DNA of 31,358 bases from a virus: positions 1-31,358 of IMG/VR virus record IMGVR_UViG_3300036770_008729. One strand, written 5' to 3'. Shown here in pieces: positions 24,978 through 31,358 of this stretch (its first letter is position 1; every line of letters begins with the position of its first letter). Both the position numbers and the translations under genes were made by a program. Below the pieces are notes generated by a model. It was not told the origin of the DNA, ran no database searches, and saw only the letters and a program-made list of their open reading frames with translations.

Positions 24978-25237
24978 TGATATCTGATTTTAATTCAGAT
25001 ACAATATACAAATATCTTGATAATTATATCAGGACTATTAATAATTATGGTCACTACAAGATTAAAGAAGTTGTTATACTGAAAATCGATAGAGTTATTG
25101 GTTTTCAAATTATTGTTGTTGATTACAAAGTCTCTATTTACAAATCCGGATTTGGATTTGTTGAAGGTTCAATAACTTTAGATTTAGCTGATCCACAAAC
25201 TAAGAGAGACCTTATCCTAAACGAAATTATAGATTAA
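24977..25237 (+). CDS. Unknown 86-aa protein
   Basis: Start at ATG 24977, which overlaps the previous stop (TGATG); a TTG one codon earlier is an unlikely alternative. Sequence is beta-rich (VVILKIDRVIGFQIIVVDYKV), ending LILNEIID. Last gene of the string. Function unknown. Confidence 0.6.
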   Translation: MISDFNSDTIYKYLDNYIRTINNYGHYKIKEVVILKIDRVIGFQIIVVDYKVSIYKSGFGFVEGSITLDLADPQTKRDLILNEIID

Positions 25238-25256
25238 TCAATTATAGTTGTTTTTT

Positions 25257-25266
25257 TTAATATATA
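25257..25266 (+). promoter_or_regulatory. TTAATATATA motif, 5 bases before ATG 25272
   Basis: TTAATATATA, spacer CAACT, then ATG. It fixes the start of the flavoprotein gene, because an upstream TTG codon would lie before the motif. Confidence 0.6.
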
Positions 25267-25271
25267 CAACT

Positions 25272-26123
25272 ATGAAAGTAAGAAAGTTAGGTGATAAGAA
25301 GCCAAAAGTTTTAGTATTTCAAGGTTCTCCAAGAGATAAAGAATCCTGTTCAAATATGGATTCTAAATCACATTCTGTGGTTGATTATATGGTTAATAAA
25401 TGGTCACCATTTGTAAACTTCAAGGTGATTGACTTAGCGGTTAATCAATCAAAAAGACCTACAATTCAGCCTTGTAAGGGTTGTGTTTCTACTGCTGGTG
25501 GTTTTCATTGCCATTTTAGTTGCAGTTGCTATTTCAAAGGAGATAAGTCTAAACCAGATTTACTAAAAGAAATGGACGTCTATGAGTTATTAAAAGAGTG
25601 TGATGCTTTTATTATAGTATCTCCTATTCATTGGTATTCACTTTCATCCCAGGTAAAATTACTTTTTGATAGGTTAGTTTGTGTTAATCAAACATTAACT
25701 GTTGATGACGCAAAAAAATTGATGGGTGCTGATAATATAAAAAACTCAGAAGTTACTGGTAAATTTTCAAAGTCTGGAAAATATGATAATATGTTAAGAA
25801 ATCATCTAGAAGGTAAAGTTGCTGGGTTTTATGTTCATGGTGATGATGGTGCAAATGATTATAGTAAAAATGAAAAACCAGATTCTTATTCTGATGTTTT
25901 ATATGATGGATTTGCTCAAAATCCTAAAAGTGTAGTAATGCCTTTTATTACACAATTAAAGTATTCTGGTATATATGTTCCGGATGAATTAGTAGAATCT
26001 TTTTATGTGAATAAAGGAGTTGACTACTATACTGCCAACATTACAATGAATAGAGAAATGGAATTCTTTGACAGAGCGGATAATTTATTAGAAAATTTAC
26101 TTACCTTTTTAGATAAAAAATAG
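25272..26123 (+). CDS. FMN-dependent flavodoxin-like reductase
   Basis: 283 aa from ATG 25272. Flavodoxin-fold signs: VLVFQGSPR (residues 13-21, phosphate loop for FMN), IIVSPIHWYSLSSQ (114-127) near the isoalloxazine, and LLFDRL. PCKGC (67-71) followed by C80, C84 and C86 makes a five-Cys cluster that might bind iron-sulphur or zinc, unusual next to this fold. The family reduces flavins, quinones or other small molecules with NAD(P)H. The central ~60 residues (NNMLRNHLEG, DYSKNEKPDSYSD) are an insertion. Single gene behind its own TTAATATATA motif, so perhaps late. Substrate unknown. Confidence 0.75.
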   Translation: MKVRKLGDKKPKVLVFQGSPRDKESCSNMDSKSHSVVDYMVNKWSPFVNFKVIDLAVNQSKRPTIQPCKGCVSTAGGFHCHFSCSCYFKGDKSKPDLLKEMDVYELLKECDAFIIVSPIHWYSLSSQVKLLFDRLVCVNQTLTVDDAKKLMGADNIKNSEVTGKFSKSGKYDNMLRNHLEGKVAGFYVHGDDGANDYSKNEKPDSYSDVLYDGFAQNPKSVVMPFITQLKYSGIYVPDELVESFYVNKGVDYYTANITMNREMEFFDRADNLLENLLTFLDKK

Positions 26124-26172
26124 TTTATCTAACTTTTCAACTTTTTATTTCATAAAAATATAAAATCTATAT

Positions 26173-26246
26173 CGCGGGTTAGAGAAGAGGCCTATCTCAT
26201 TTGGCTCATAATCAAAAGATCGGAGGTTCGAATCCTCCACCCGCTA
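26173..26246 (+). tRNA. tRNA-Met(CAT), initiator-like, second copy
   Basis: Full cloverleaf: acceptor 2-7 with 66-71 (GCGGGT/ACCCGC), D stem GAGA/TCTC, anticodon stem TTTGG/TCAAA with one G-T pair, T arm GGAGG-TTCGAAT-CCTCC. Anticodon is at 26207-26209. C1 and T72 do not pair and the D stem has A11-T24, both as in initiator tRNA. None of the three G-C pairs expected at 29-31/39-41 is fully kept (T-A, G-C, G-T). It differs from the first copy at many positions, so it is not a recent duplicate. No CCA encoded. Confidence 0.85.
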
Positions 26247-26348
26247 CTGAGTTTTCGTAGTGGTTAACTTATCCTCTAAATAGAGGGGTCTGATTTAATC
26301 AGAGTGGATACCTAACTCCACACAAACGCGACCCAAAAATCCCAACTA
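26247..26348 (+). ncRNA. Candidate structured small RNA between tRNA and terminator
   Basis: No gene lies between 26123 and 26431; the span holds the tRNA, this segment, a terminator and a promoter. Here three hairpins follow in a row: CCTCT-AAAT-AGAGG (26273-26286), TCTGAT-TTA-ATCAGA (26289-26303) and GTGGA-loop-TCCAC (26304-26321). Also GGGTC (26286-26290) matches GACCC (26330-26334), and TGAGTTT (26248-26254) can pair with AAACTCA (26348-26354), an alternative to the terminator stem. The first and third loops and the missing T-loop sequence exclude a tRNA. No ORF is present. Function unknown. Confidence 0.5.
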
Positions 26349-26378
26349 AACTCACTGAATTATTTAGTGAGTTTTTTT
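26349..26378 (+). terminator. Rho-independent terminator of the tRNA/sRNA unit
   Basis: AACTCACT (26349-26356) pairs with AGTGAGTT (26366-26373) around a 9-base loop, then a T run to 26378. It ends the tRNA plus candidate small RNA transcript, just upstream of the MgtC promoter. Confidence 0.8.
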
Positions 26379-26379
26379 A

Positions 26380-26409
26380 TTGATAATAATTTTTTAATAT
26401 GTATATTTG
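26380..26409 (+). promoter_or_regulatory. Bacteroidetes-type promoter of the MgtC gene
   Basis: TTG (26380-26382), 19 bases, TATATTTG (26402-26409), 21 bases before ATG 26431. Fair match to the host consensus. Confidence 0.55.
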
Positions 26410-26430
26410 TATATTAAATAAATAAAAATT

Positions 26431-26895
26431 ATGACAGATATTTTTAATATACAATCAGAACTAAACATCTTACTTTTTGCATTGCCTAAATTAGTTGTTG
26501 CTACAATTTGTGGTGCAATTGTTGGTTGGGAAAGAGAAAAGAAAAACAAAGTAGCAGGTCTAAGAACCATTATATTAATCTGTGCTGGTTCTGCAATTTT
26601 TACTATTGCTTCTTTTTTAGCAAGAGACATTTATAATTTAGGTGATCCAACTCGTATACTTTCTACAATTGTTACTGGTATTGGATTCTTAGGTGGTGGT
26701 GTTATATTAAGAAATGATGATAAAGTAATTGGATTAACAACAGCGGCTTTTATTTGGACTATCTCTGCAATTGGTATACTTTGTGGTATGGGGTTCATGT
26801 TGACTCCTATTGTAATGACAATTGGTCTTGTAGTTGTATCAACTTATTTTGAAAGAGTTGAAAAATATATCAAACAAAATAACGACAAAAAATAA
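26431..26895 (+). CDS. MgtC/SapB-family membrane protein
   Basis: 154 aa with four to five hydrophobic segments. Family signatures: ICGAIVGWEREKKNKVAGLR (27-46), GDPTRILSTIVTGIGFLGGG (71-90) and GLTTAAFIW (101-109). Full-length bacterial MgtC is ~220-230 aa with a C-terminal ACT-like domain; here only the membrane domain remains. In Salmonella and mycobacteria MgtC affects the F1Fo ATP synthase and magnesium/phosphate stress. A phage copy might lower host energy use or stop another protein, but this is inference. The stop overlaps the start of the CYTH gene (TAATG), so the two are coupled. Host-type promoter upstream. Confidence 0.85.
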   Translation: MTDIFNIQSELNILLFALPKLVVATICGAIVGWEREKKNKVAGLRTIILICAGSAIFTIASFLARDIYNLGDPTRILSTIVTGIGFLGGGVILRNDDKVIGLTTAAFIWTISAIGILCGMGFMLTPIVMTIGLVVVSTYFERVEKYIKQNNDKK

Positions 26896-27395
26896 TGAAA
26901 TTAGAAATTGAAAGAAAGTTTCTGTTAAAGTCAATACCTGAAAAGCAGCCCGATGAGATCATAAAAATCGAACAATGGTATCTTAGAAACTCACATGGAA
27001 CTTGGGAAAGAGTTAGAAAATGTGAATCTAATATCAATGGTGTTTATTATGTTCATACCATAAAAAAGTCAATTTCCAAAGGTGTGAACATGGAAGATGA
27101 AAATACTATTTCAAAAAATGAGTATGATGATTTTATAAAAGATTGTAACCTGACTAATAGTCAATCAAGATATATCACAAAGGAAAGATGGTGCTATAAA
27201 CAAAATGAACTTAAATGGGAAGTTGATATTTTTCATAGTGGACATCATTTAGTTGTTGCAGAAATTGAAATACCAAAAAGAACTTTCAAAATAAAAATTC
27301 CAGATTACATAAAAGAAAAGTTACTACTTGAGGTTACGGGTATGAAACAATTTAGTAATAAAAACTTATCTAATCCAGTAAATAAAACTTCATAA
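26895..27395 (+). CDS. CYTH-domain phosphohydrolase or cyclase-like protein
   Basis: 166 aa. Starts MKLEIERKFLL, where E4-x-E6-x-K8 is the CYTH signature (EIERK). Further family features are R at WERVRK (about 39-42) and the paired acids EVDIF and VVAEIEIP of the tunnel fold. CYTH proteins act on triphosphates (thiamine triphosphatase, inorganic triphosphatase, adenylate cyclase); which one is not clear here. Its ATG overlaps the MgtC stop, so both are made together. The next gene follows by 21 bases. Confidence 0.82.
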   Translation: MKLEIERKFLLKSIPEKQPDEIIKIEQWYLRNSHGTWERVRKCESNINGVYYVHTIKKSISKGVNMEDENTISKNEYDDFIKDCNLTNSQSRYITKERWCYKQNELKWEVDIFHSGHHLVVAEIEIPKRTFKIKIPDYIKEKLLLEVTGMKQFSNKNLSNPVNKTS

Positions 27396-27416
27396 ATCTG
27401 TTTCATATAACACTTA

Positions 27417-27818
27417 ATGTATACTGTCAAAATTAAAGATAAATATTTTATTGTTGAGGACATATCAACTCAATTTTCTATTGGGTCTCACGCTACAATA
27501 AATTTAACTATTAATACTTTAAAATATCCGGATTATTATCATTTTTTTACTGATATATTTGATAGCTATTCTGATGAAATCTTTAATCAAAGACCTAGAA
27601 CCGATATAGTTTTTGACCTTCAATGGAAAAATCTCAGAGGTTATGGTTGTTCATTGAAGTCATTAGATATTGACAGTATGAATTATCTTATGTATGTTTC
27701 TATTATGTGTGACTATTTAGAACAGGTTACTGTTCAAGAAAAAAGAGATGAATTGATAGATGATGTTTTAAATGAAACTTCGGAAAATAAAAATAATATA
27801 ACTAAAAATCTAAATTAA
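27417..27818 (+). CDS. Unknown 133-aa protein upstream of the unfoldase
   Basis: Not recognised. Aromatic, acidic: DKYFIVEDI, YPDYYHFFTDIF, then LRGYGCSLKSLDID and MCDYLEQVTVQEKRDELIDD, which reads like a structural-protein fragment of a helix-rich fold. Ends with an Asn-rich tail (ENKNNITKNLN). Located 7 bases before the ClpC-like gene on one strand. Possible partner of the unfoldase, but no evidence for it. Confidence 0.6.
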   Translation: MYTVKIKDKYFIVEDISTQFSIGSHATINLTINTLKYPDYYHFFTDIFDSYSDEIFNQRPRTDIVFDLQWKNLRGYGCSLKSLDIDSMNYLMYVSIMCDYLEQVTVQEKRDELIDDVLNETSENKNNITKNLN

Positions 27819-27825
27819 TAAACTT

Positions 27826-29994
27826 ATGAATAAACTAGATTCACAAGAAAACTATCTTAAAAATGTTCCTAATATCAAGGCCGCATTAGAGGATGATGAT
27901 GAAGATGATGGGAAATCATTTTCAGGTAAGAAACCTGACAGTAAATCTAAAACACCTGTGTTAGATACATTCAGTCGCGATTTAACAAAAATGGCTGAAG
28001 AAGGTAAATTAGATCCTATTGTTGGACGTGAAAAAGAAATCGAGCGTGTTTCTCAAATTCTTTCTCGTAGAAAAAAGAATAATCCAATTTTAATTGGTGA
28101 GCCTGGTGTTGGTAAGTCTTCTATTGCTGAAGGATTAGCACTTAGAATTGTCCAGCGTAAAGTTAGTAGAATTCTTTATAACAAAAGAGTAGTTATGCTT
28201 GACTTAGCTTCAATGGTTGCTGGTACTAAATACCGTGGTCAATTTGAGGAAAGAGTTAAAGCTCTTATGGCTGAACTTGAAAAAGAGCCTAATATTATTC
28301 TTTTCATAGATGAAATTCATACTATGATTGGTGCAGGTGGAGCTTCTGGTTCATTAGATGCCTCAAATATGTTCAAACCAGCATTAGCTCGTGGTGAAAT
28401 TCAAATCATTGGTGCTACTACTTTAGATGAATATCGTAAACATATTGAAAAAGATGGTGCTTTAGAAAGAAGATTTCAAAAAGTTATGGTTGAACCAGCT
28501 TCTCCAGAAGAAACTTTACAAATCATTTCTAACATTAAAGATAAGTATGAGTTACATCACAATGTTACTTATACTGAAGATGCGATTAAAGCTTGTGTTG
28601 ATTTAACAAGTCGATATATGTCTGATCGTTTCTTACCAGATAAGGCTATTGATGCTTTAGATGAGGCTGGTTCTAGAGTTCATATTTCAAATATTGTAGT
28701 TCCTAAAGAAATCACAGATATTGAAAATAAAATTGTAGATATCAAAGATAAAAAGAATGAAGTAATTCGTTCTCAAAAGTATGAAGAAGCTGCTAAATTA
28801 AGAGATGTTGAAAGACAATTAAATGAATCTTTAGAAACTGCTAGAAAAGCTTGGGAAGAAGACTCTTCTAAAAACAGACAAACTGTTACAGAAGATAATG
28901 TTGCTGAAGTTGTTTCTATGATGACTGGTATTCCTTTACAAAAAGTAACTCTTAATGAAACTAACAAGTTAGGTAAAATGCAGGAGTCTATTATTGGTAA
29001 AGTAATTGGTCAAGATGAGGCTGTTAAAAAGATTGTTAAAGCTATCCAAAGAGGTCGTGTTGGTCTTAAAGATCCAAACAAACCAATTGGTTCATTTATG
29101 TTCTTAGGACCCACAGGTGTAGGTAAAACACAATTGGCTAAGGTATTGGCTAAGTATCTATTTGATTCAGAAGATTCTTTAATTAGAATTGATATGTCTG
29201 AGTATATGGAAAAATTCGCAGTGTCTCGATTAATTGGAGCTCCTCCAGGATATGTTGGACATGATGAAGGTGGTCAATTAACTGAAAAAGTTAGACGTAA
29301 ACCTTATTCAGTTATTCTACTTGATGAAATTGAGAAAGCTCATCCAGAGGTGTTTAACTTATTACTTCAAGTTTTAGATGATGGTCAATTAACTGATTCA
29401 TTGGGTAGAAAGGTTAATTTCAAAAACTCAATTATTATTATGACTTCTAATACAGGTTCACGTCAATTAAAAGATTTTGGAACTGGTGTTGGTTTCTCTA
29501 CTAAGAACAGAGTAGCGAAAGGACAAGAAGAGTCAAATGCTGTTATTGATAAGGAATTAAAAAAGAAGTTTTCGCCAGAATTCTTAAACCGTATTGATGA
29601 TGTTGTAATGTTTAACTCTCTTGTAAAAGAAGACATTAATAAAATTATTGAAATTGAGTTAAGAAAGTTAGTAAATCGTGTTGAAGAAATGGAATACACT
29701 TTAGATATCTCAACAGAAGCTGTTGATTATATCGCATCTGAAGGATTTGATCCAGAATATGGAGCAAGACCTTTGAAAAGAGCTATTCAACGATTGGTTG
29801 AAGATGTTTTAACTGAAGAGATTATACAATCTAATCCTTCAAAAGGATCTAAACTTTCTTTAACTTATAATAAGGAAGAAGATAAGATGATTGTGGAAAT
29901 CACATCAGATGAGCCTAAAAAAGAAATTGTAGAAGAAGCTAAGATTGTTAAGAAAAAAGCACCTAAAAAGAAAGATGATAAAGACGATAAGTAA
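27826..29994 (+). CDS. ClpC-type AAA+ unfoldase lacking the N domain
   Basis: 722 aa. Two AAA+ rings: Walker A1 at 91-98 (GEPGVGKS), Walker B1 ILFIDEIHT; Walker A2 at 428-435 (GPTGVGKT), Walker B2 [12 protein letters not shown]; arginine fingers and sensor motifs typical ([11 protein letters not shown]). The middle insert is short with [17 protein letters not shown], the UVR-like ClpC type, not the long ClpB arm. Near residue 555 is GTGVGFST, a VGF tripeptide of the kind that docks on ClpP. The N-terminal Clp_N domain is replaced by ~45 acidic residues ([10 protein letters not shown]). Tail is Lys-rich. CGT is used often for Arg, unlike neighbours (AGA), suggesting acquisition from host. It could redirect host ClpP or remodel proteins. 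Confidence 0.92.
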   Translation: MNKLDSQENYLKNVPNIKAALEDDDEDDGKSFSGKKPDSKSKTPVLDTFSRDLTKMAEEGKLDPIVGREKEIERVSQILSRRKKNNPILIGEPGVGKSSIAEGLALRIVQRKVSRILYNKRVVMLDLASMVAGTKYRGQFEERVKALMAELEKEPNIILFIDEIHTMIGAGGASGSLDASNMFKPALARGEIQIIGATTLDEYRKHIEKDGALERRFQKVMVEPASPEETLQIISNIKDKYELHHNVTYTEDAIKACVDLTSRYMSDRFLPDKAIDALDEAGSRVHISNIVVPKEITDIENKIVDIKDKKNEVIRSQKYEEAAKLRDVERQLNESLETARKAWEEDSSKNRQTVTEDNVAEVVSMMTGIPLQKVTLNETNKLGKMQESIIGKVIGQDEAVKKIVKAIQRGRVGLKDPNKPIGSFMFLGPTGVGKTQLAKVLAKYLFDSEDSLIRIDMSEYMEKFAVSRLIGAPPGYVGHDEGGQLTEKVRRKPYSVILLDEIEKAHPEVFNLLLQVLDDGQLTDSLGRKVNFKNSIIIMTSNTGSRQLKDFGTGVGFSTKNRVAKGQEESNAVIDKELKKKFSPEFLNRIDDVVMFNSLVKEDINKIIEIELRKLVNRVEEMEYTLDISTEAVDYIASEGFDPEYGARPLKRAIQRLVEDVLTEEIIQSNPSKGSKLSLTYNKEEDKMIVEITSDEPKKEIVEEAKIVKKKAPKKKDDKDDK

Positions 29995-30010
29995 AAATCA
30001 TTAGTCTAAA

Positions 30011-30045
30011 AAAAAGAGAGAGAGTATAAACTTTCTCTCTTTTTT
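30011..30045 (+). terminator. Rho-independent terminator after the unfoldase
   Basis: AAAAAGAGAGA (30011-30021) pairs with TCTCTCTTTTT (30034-30044) around a 12-base loop, with T run extending to 30045. It closes the MgtC-CYTH-unknown-ClpC unit. Confidence 0.8.
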
Positions 30046-30097
30046 ATTTTAAACTATTGGTGGTATATAGACTATAAGATAAAAAGTATTTTATTAT

Positions 30098-30799
30098 ATG
30101 ATACATATACTATGGTGCACTTTAAGACCTGCACAATTCAAATCATCACATACGGAATGGTTGAAAAGAGCTGATAATCCTGAAAATATACAAACTTATG
30201 TTGCTGTAAACTGGCATCAACATGCAAATGAACTCAGAGATTATTTGAAAAATAATTTTATGATAACTTTAGATACTAATAAAATTGGTGTTTGTTATCC
30301 ATCATATCAGTTATCTTCAAATCTTGGTGTAAAAATGGGTAAATGTGAAGATTCTGATATTGTAGTTTTTGCGTCTGATGATTTTATGGCTCCTCAAAGT
30401 TGGGACACATACCTCATAAACAAATTCAATGGTAAAGAAGATTGTGGACTTATGGTTAGAGATGGTTATCAAAAACCAGACTCTTCTAATATGTTACATC
30501 CGGCTATCACAATTCCAATTATGACTTATGGTTGTTTGAAAAAGTTAAACATGACAATTTATCATCCAGCTTATAATCATATGTTTTCAGATTGTGAATT
30601 GTATAATAATCTAAAAGATTTGAATTTACTATATGATGATAGGCTCAACGATGAGACTACATTTGAACATCTTCATTATGCTGCTGGTAAAAGAAAGGCT
30701 GACCAGGCAGACCAAGCTTATAATGCTAAATGGAAAGATGATGAAGCAACTTGGAATAAAAGAAAGATTCTCACTGTTGAGGAAAGAATAAAAATCTAA
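30098..30799 (+). CDS. GT-A glycosyltransferase-like protein
   Basis: 233 aa. Pattern of family 2-like GT-A enzymes: YPSYQLSSNLGVKMGK (67-82) then IVVFASDDFMAP (88-99), where D94-D95 would bind the metal and sugar nucleotide, followed by GLMVRDGYQKP. No transmembrane segment. In phages such enzymes add sugars to virion proteins, DNA or host surface glycans; target unknown. The next gene starts 5 bases after it and looks like another transferase, so they may act in one pathway. Confidence 0.65.
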   Translation: MIHILWCTLRPAQFKSSHTEWLKRADNPENIQTYVAVNWHQHANELRDYLKNNFMITLDTNKIGVCYPSYQLSSNLGVKMGKCEDSDIVVFASDDFMAPQSWDTYLINKFNGKEDCGLMVRDGYQKPDSSNMLHPAITIPIMTYGCLKKLNMTIYHPAYNHMFSDCELYNNLKDLNLLYDDRLNDETTFEHLHYAAGKRKADQADQAYNAKWKDDEATWNKRKILTVEERIKI

Positions 30800-30804
30800 A
30801 ATAA

Positions 30805-31358
30805 ATGTGTATTATAACAACTATAAATCCTTATGGTAATTTTGATGCTCAAAAGGAAGCAATTTCATCTTGGACTTCTAAGTTCCCTGTTTATTCTGTG
30901 AATACTAAGTTAGAAATTGAGATTGCTAAGCCTCTTTATCCAGATGTAAAATTTATAGAAACTGATAATACTTTTCAGTATAATAAAAAGACACTTATAA
31001 AGCTTTCCGCAATTTTGCAATCTGCAAAACAAATAGATTCTAATTTTATTGCTATTATAAATTCCGATATAATATTAAGTGATAAAATCAAAGATATTTT
31101 TATCAATAAATATTTAAATGATGGTATTATAATTGGTACTAGATGGGAGTTAGATGAAAGTAAATCAGAAATATATCCATTCAAATCAGGATATGATATA
31201 TTTATTTTTTCAAAGAAGTATATAGATCTTTTTAATAATATAAAGTATGTTATAGGCTTACCTTGGTGGGACTTTTATATTCCACTTATTGCGATAAAAT
31301 CTGGACTGAATGTTTATCATATTAAAAATAAAGTAATTTTTCACAGAACTCACACTAC
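30805..31358 (+). CDS. Second glycosyltransferase-like protein, 3' end beyond window
   Basis: Open from ATG 30805 to the window end (184 codons and two bases; C-terminus missing). Contains FIAIINSDIILSDKI, where NSD could be the metal site of a GT-A fold, then GTRWELDESK and IGLPWWDFYIPLIAIKSGLN, in a pattern seen in small glycosyltransferase-like phage proteins. No signal peptide. Start is 5 bases after the first transferase gene. Less certain than its neighbour because no catalytic residue is proven. Confidence 0.5.
   Translation, partial: MCIITTINPYGNFDAQKEAISSWTSKFPVYSVNTKLEIEIAKPLYPDVKFIETDNTFQYNKKTLIKLSAILQSAKQIDSNFIAIINSDIILSDKIKDIFINKYLNDGIIIGTRWELDESKSEIYPFKSGYDIFIFSKKYIDLFNNIKYVIGLPWWDFYIPLIAIKSGLNVYHIKNKVIFHRTHT

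Noticed and set aside
26247-26321. Third tRNA
   Set aside because: Loops of 4, 3 and 8 bases, no T-loop consensus and no acceptor pairing.
1-31358. Bacterial chromosome rather than phage
   Set aside because: The T9SS protein, MgtC and CYTH alone could suggest a chromosome, but two tail fibres, a PseT-like kinase, tRNAs, T4-like late-promoter motif and packed small unknown genes favour a phage. Not fully excluded without flanking sequence.
1-31358. Integrase, transposase, insertion sequence or attachment site
   Set aside because: None of the proteins has such domains, and no long terminal repeats were seen; only visual inspection was possible.

Overview
The window looks like 31 kb of a large, AT-rich tailed-phage genome (probably a jumbo myovirus) that infects a Bacteroidetes host, most likely a gliding flavobacterium-like one. 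Evidence for a phage: two long tail-fibre genes (one with collagen-like Gly-X-Y repeats), a long putative virion protein, a PseT-like polynucleotide kinase, phage tRNAs, many small unannotatable genes in tightly overlapping strings, and no housekeeping operons. Evidence for the host: several genes carry Bacteroidetes-type promoters (TTG, 19 bases, TATATTTG), there are no Shine-Dalgarno sequences, and the largest gene ends in a type IX secretion (T9SS) sorting domain, a system confined to Bacteroidetes. A chromosomal island is not formally excluded.

Layout. 1-4334 (minus): tail-fibre block, with a collagen-like fibre running off the left edge, a 1,039-aa fibre with about a dozen beta-roll repeats, and a small coiled-coil protein. 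4401-4507: initiator-like tRNA(CAT) and a two-way terminator. 4514-5453 (minus): prolyl-4-hydroxylase-like oxygenase and a small partner. 5560-6566 (plus): small membrane protein, unknown protein and a ribbon-helix-helix protein. 6571-7074 (minus): tagged protein with a paralogue at 18695. 7253-14227 (plus): a 2.3-kaa secreted adhesin-like protein with signal peptide, SprB repeats, PKD-like repeats and T9SS C-terminal domain. 14214-17095 (minus): putative virion protein plus a tagged protein. 17205-21537: zinc peptidase and a string of small genes. 21534-23432 (minus): large tagged protein. 23484-26123: kinase, small unknowns, flavoprotein. 26173-26378: second initiator-like tRNA, a run of hairpins that may be a new small RNA, and a terminator. 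26431-29994: MgtC-like membrane protein, CYTH protein, unknown protein and an N-domain-less ClpC-type unfoldase. 30098-end: two glycosyltransferase-like genes.

Two signals tie the region together. First, the ten-base motif TTAATATATA (or its core AATATATA) lies 4-7 bases before the start codon of eight genes, on both strands. It resembles a T4-type late promoter and would give leaderless or nearly leaderless mRNAs. Second, five proteins made from genes or operons carrying this motif begin with a related short N-terminal peptide (MKYLKKFE, MKYIKTFE, MKYLRTFI and looser variants), reminiscent of the capsid-targeting peptides of T4 internal proteins. Genes with host-type promoters are instead metabolic or of unknown role. 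The working model is a late programme that makes virion and packaged proteins and an early/middle programme that uses host sigma factor; the T9SS adhesin, MgtC, ClpC and initiator tRNAs are candidate host-takeover functions.
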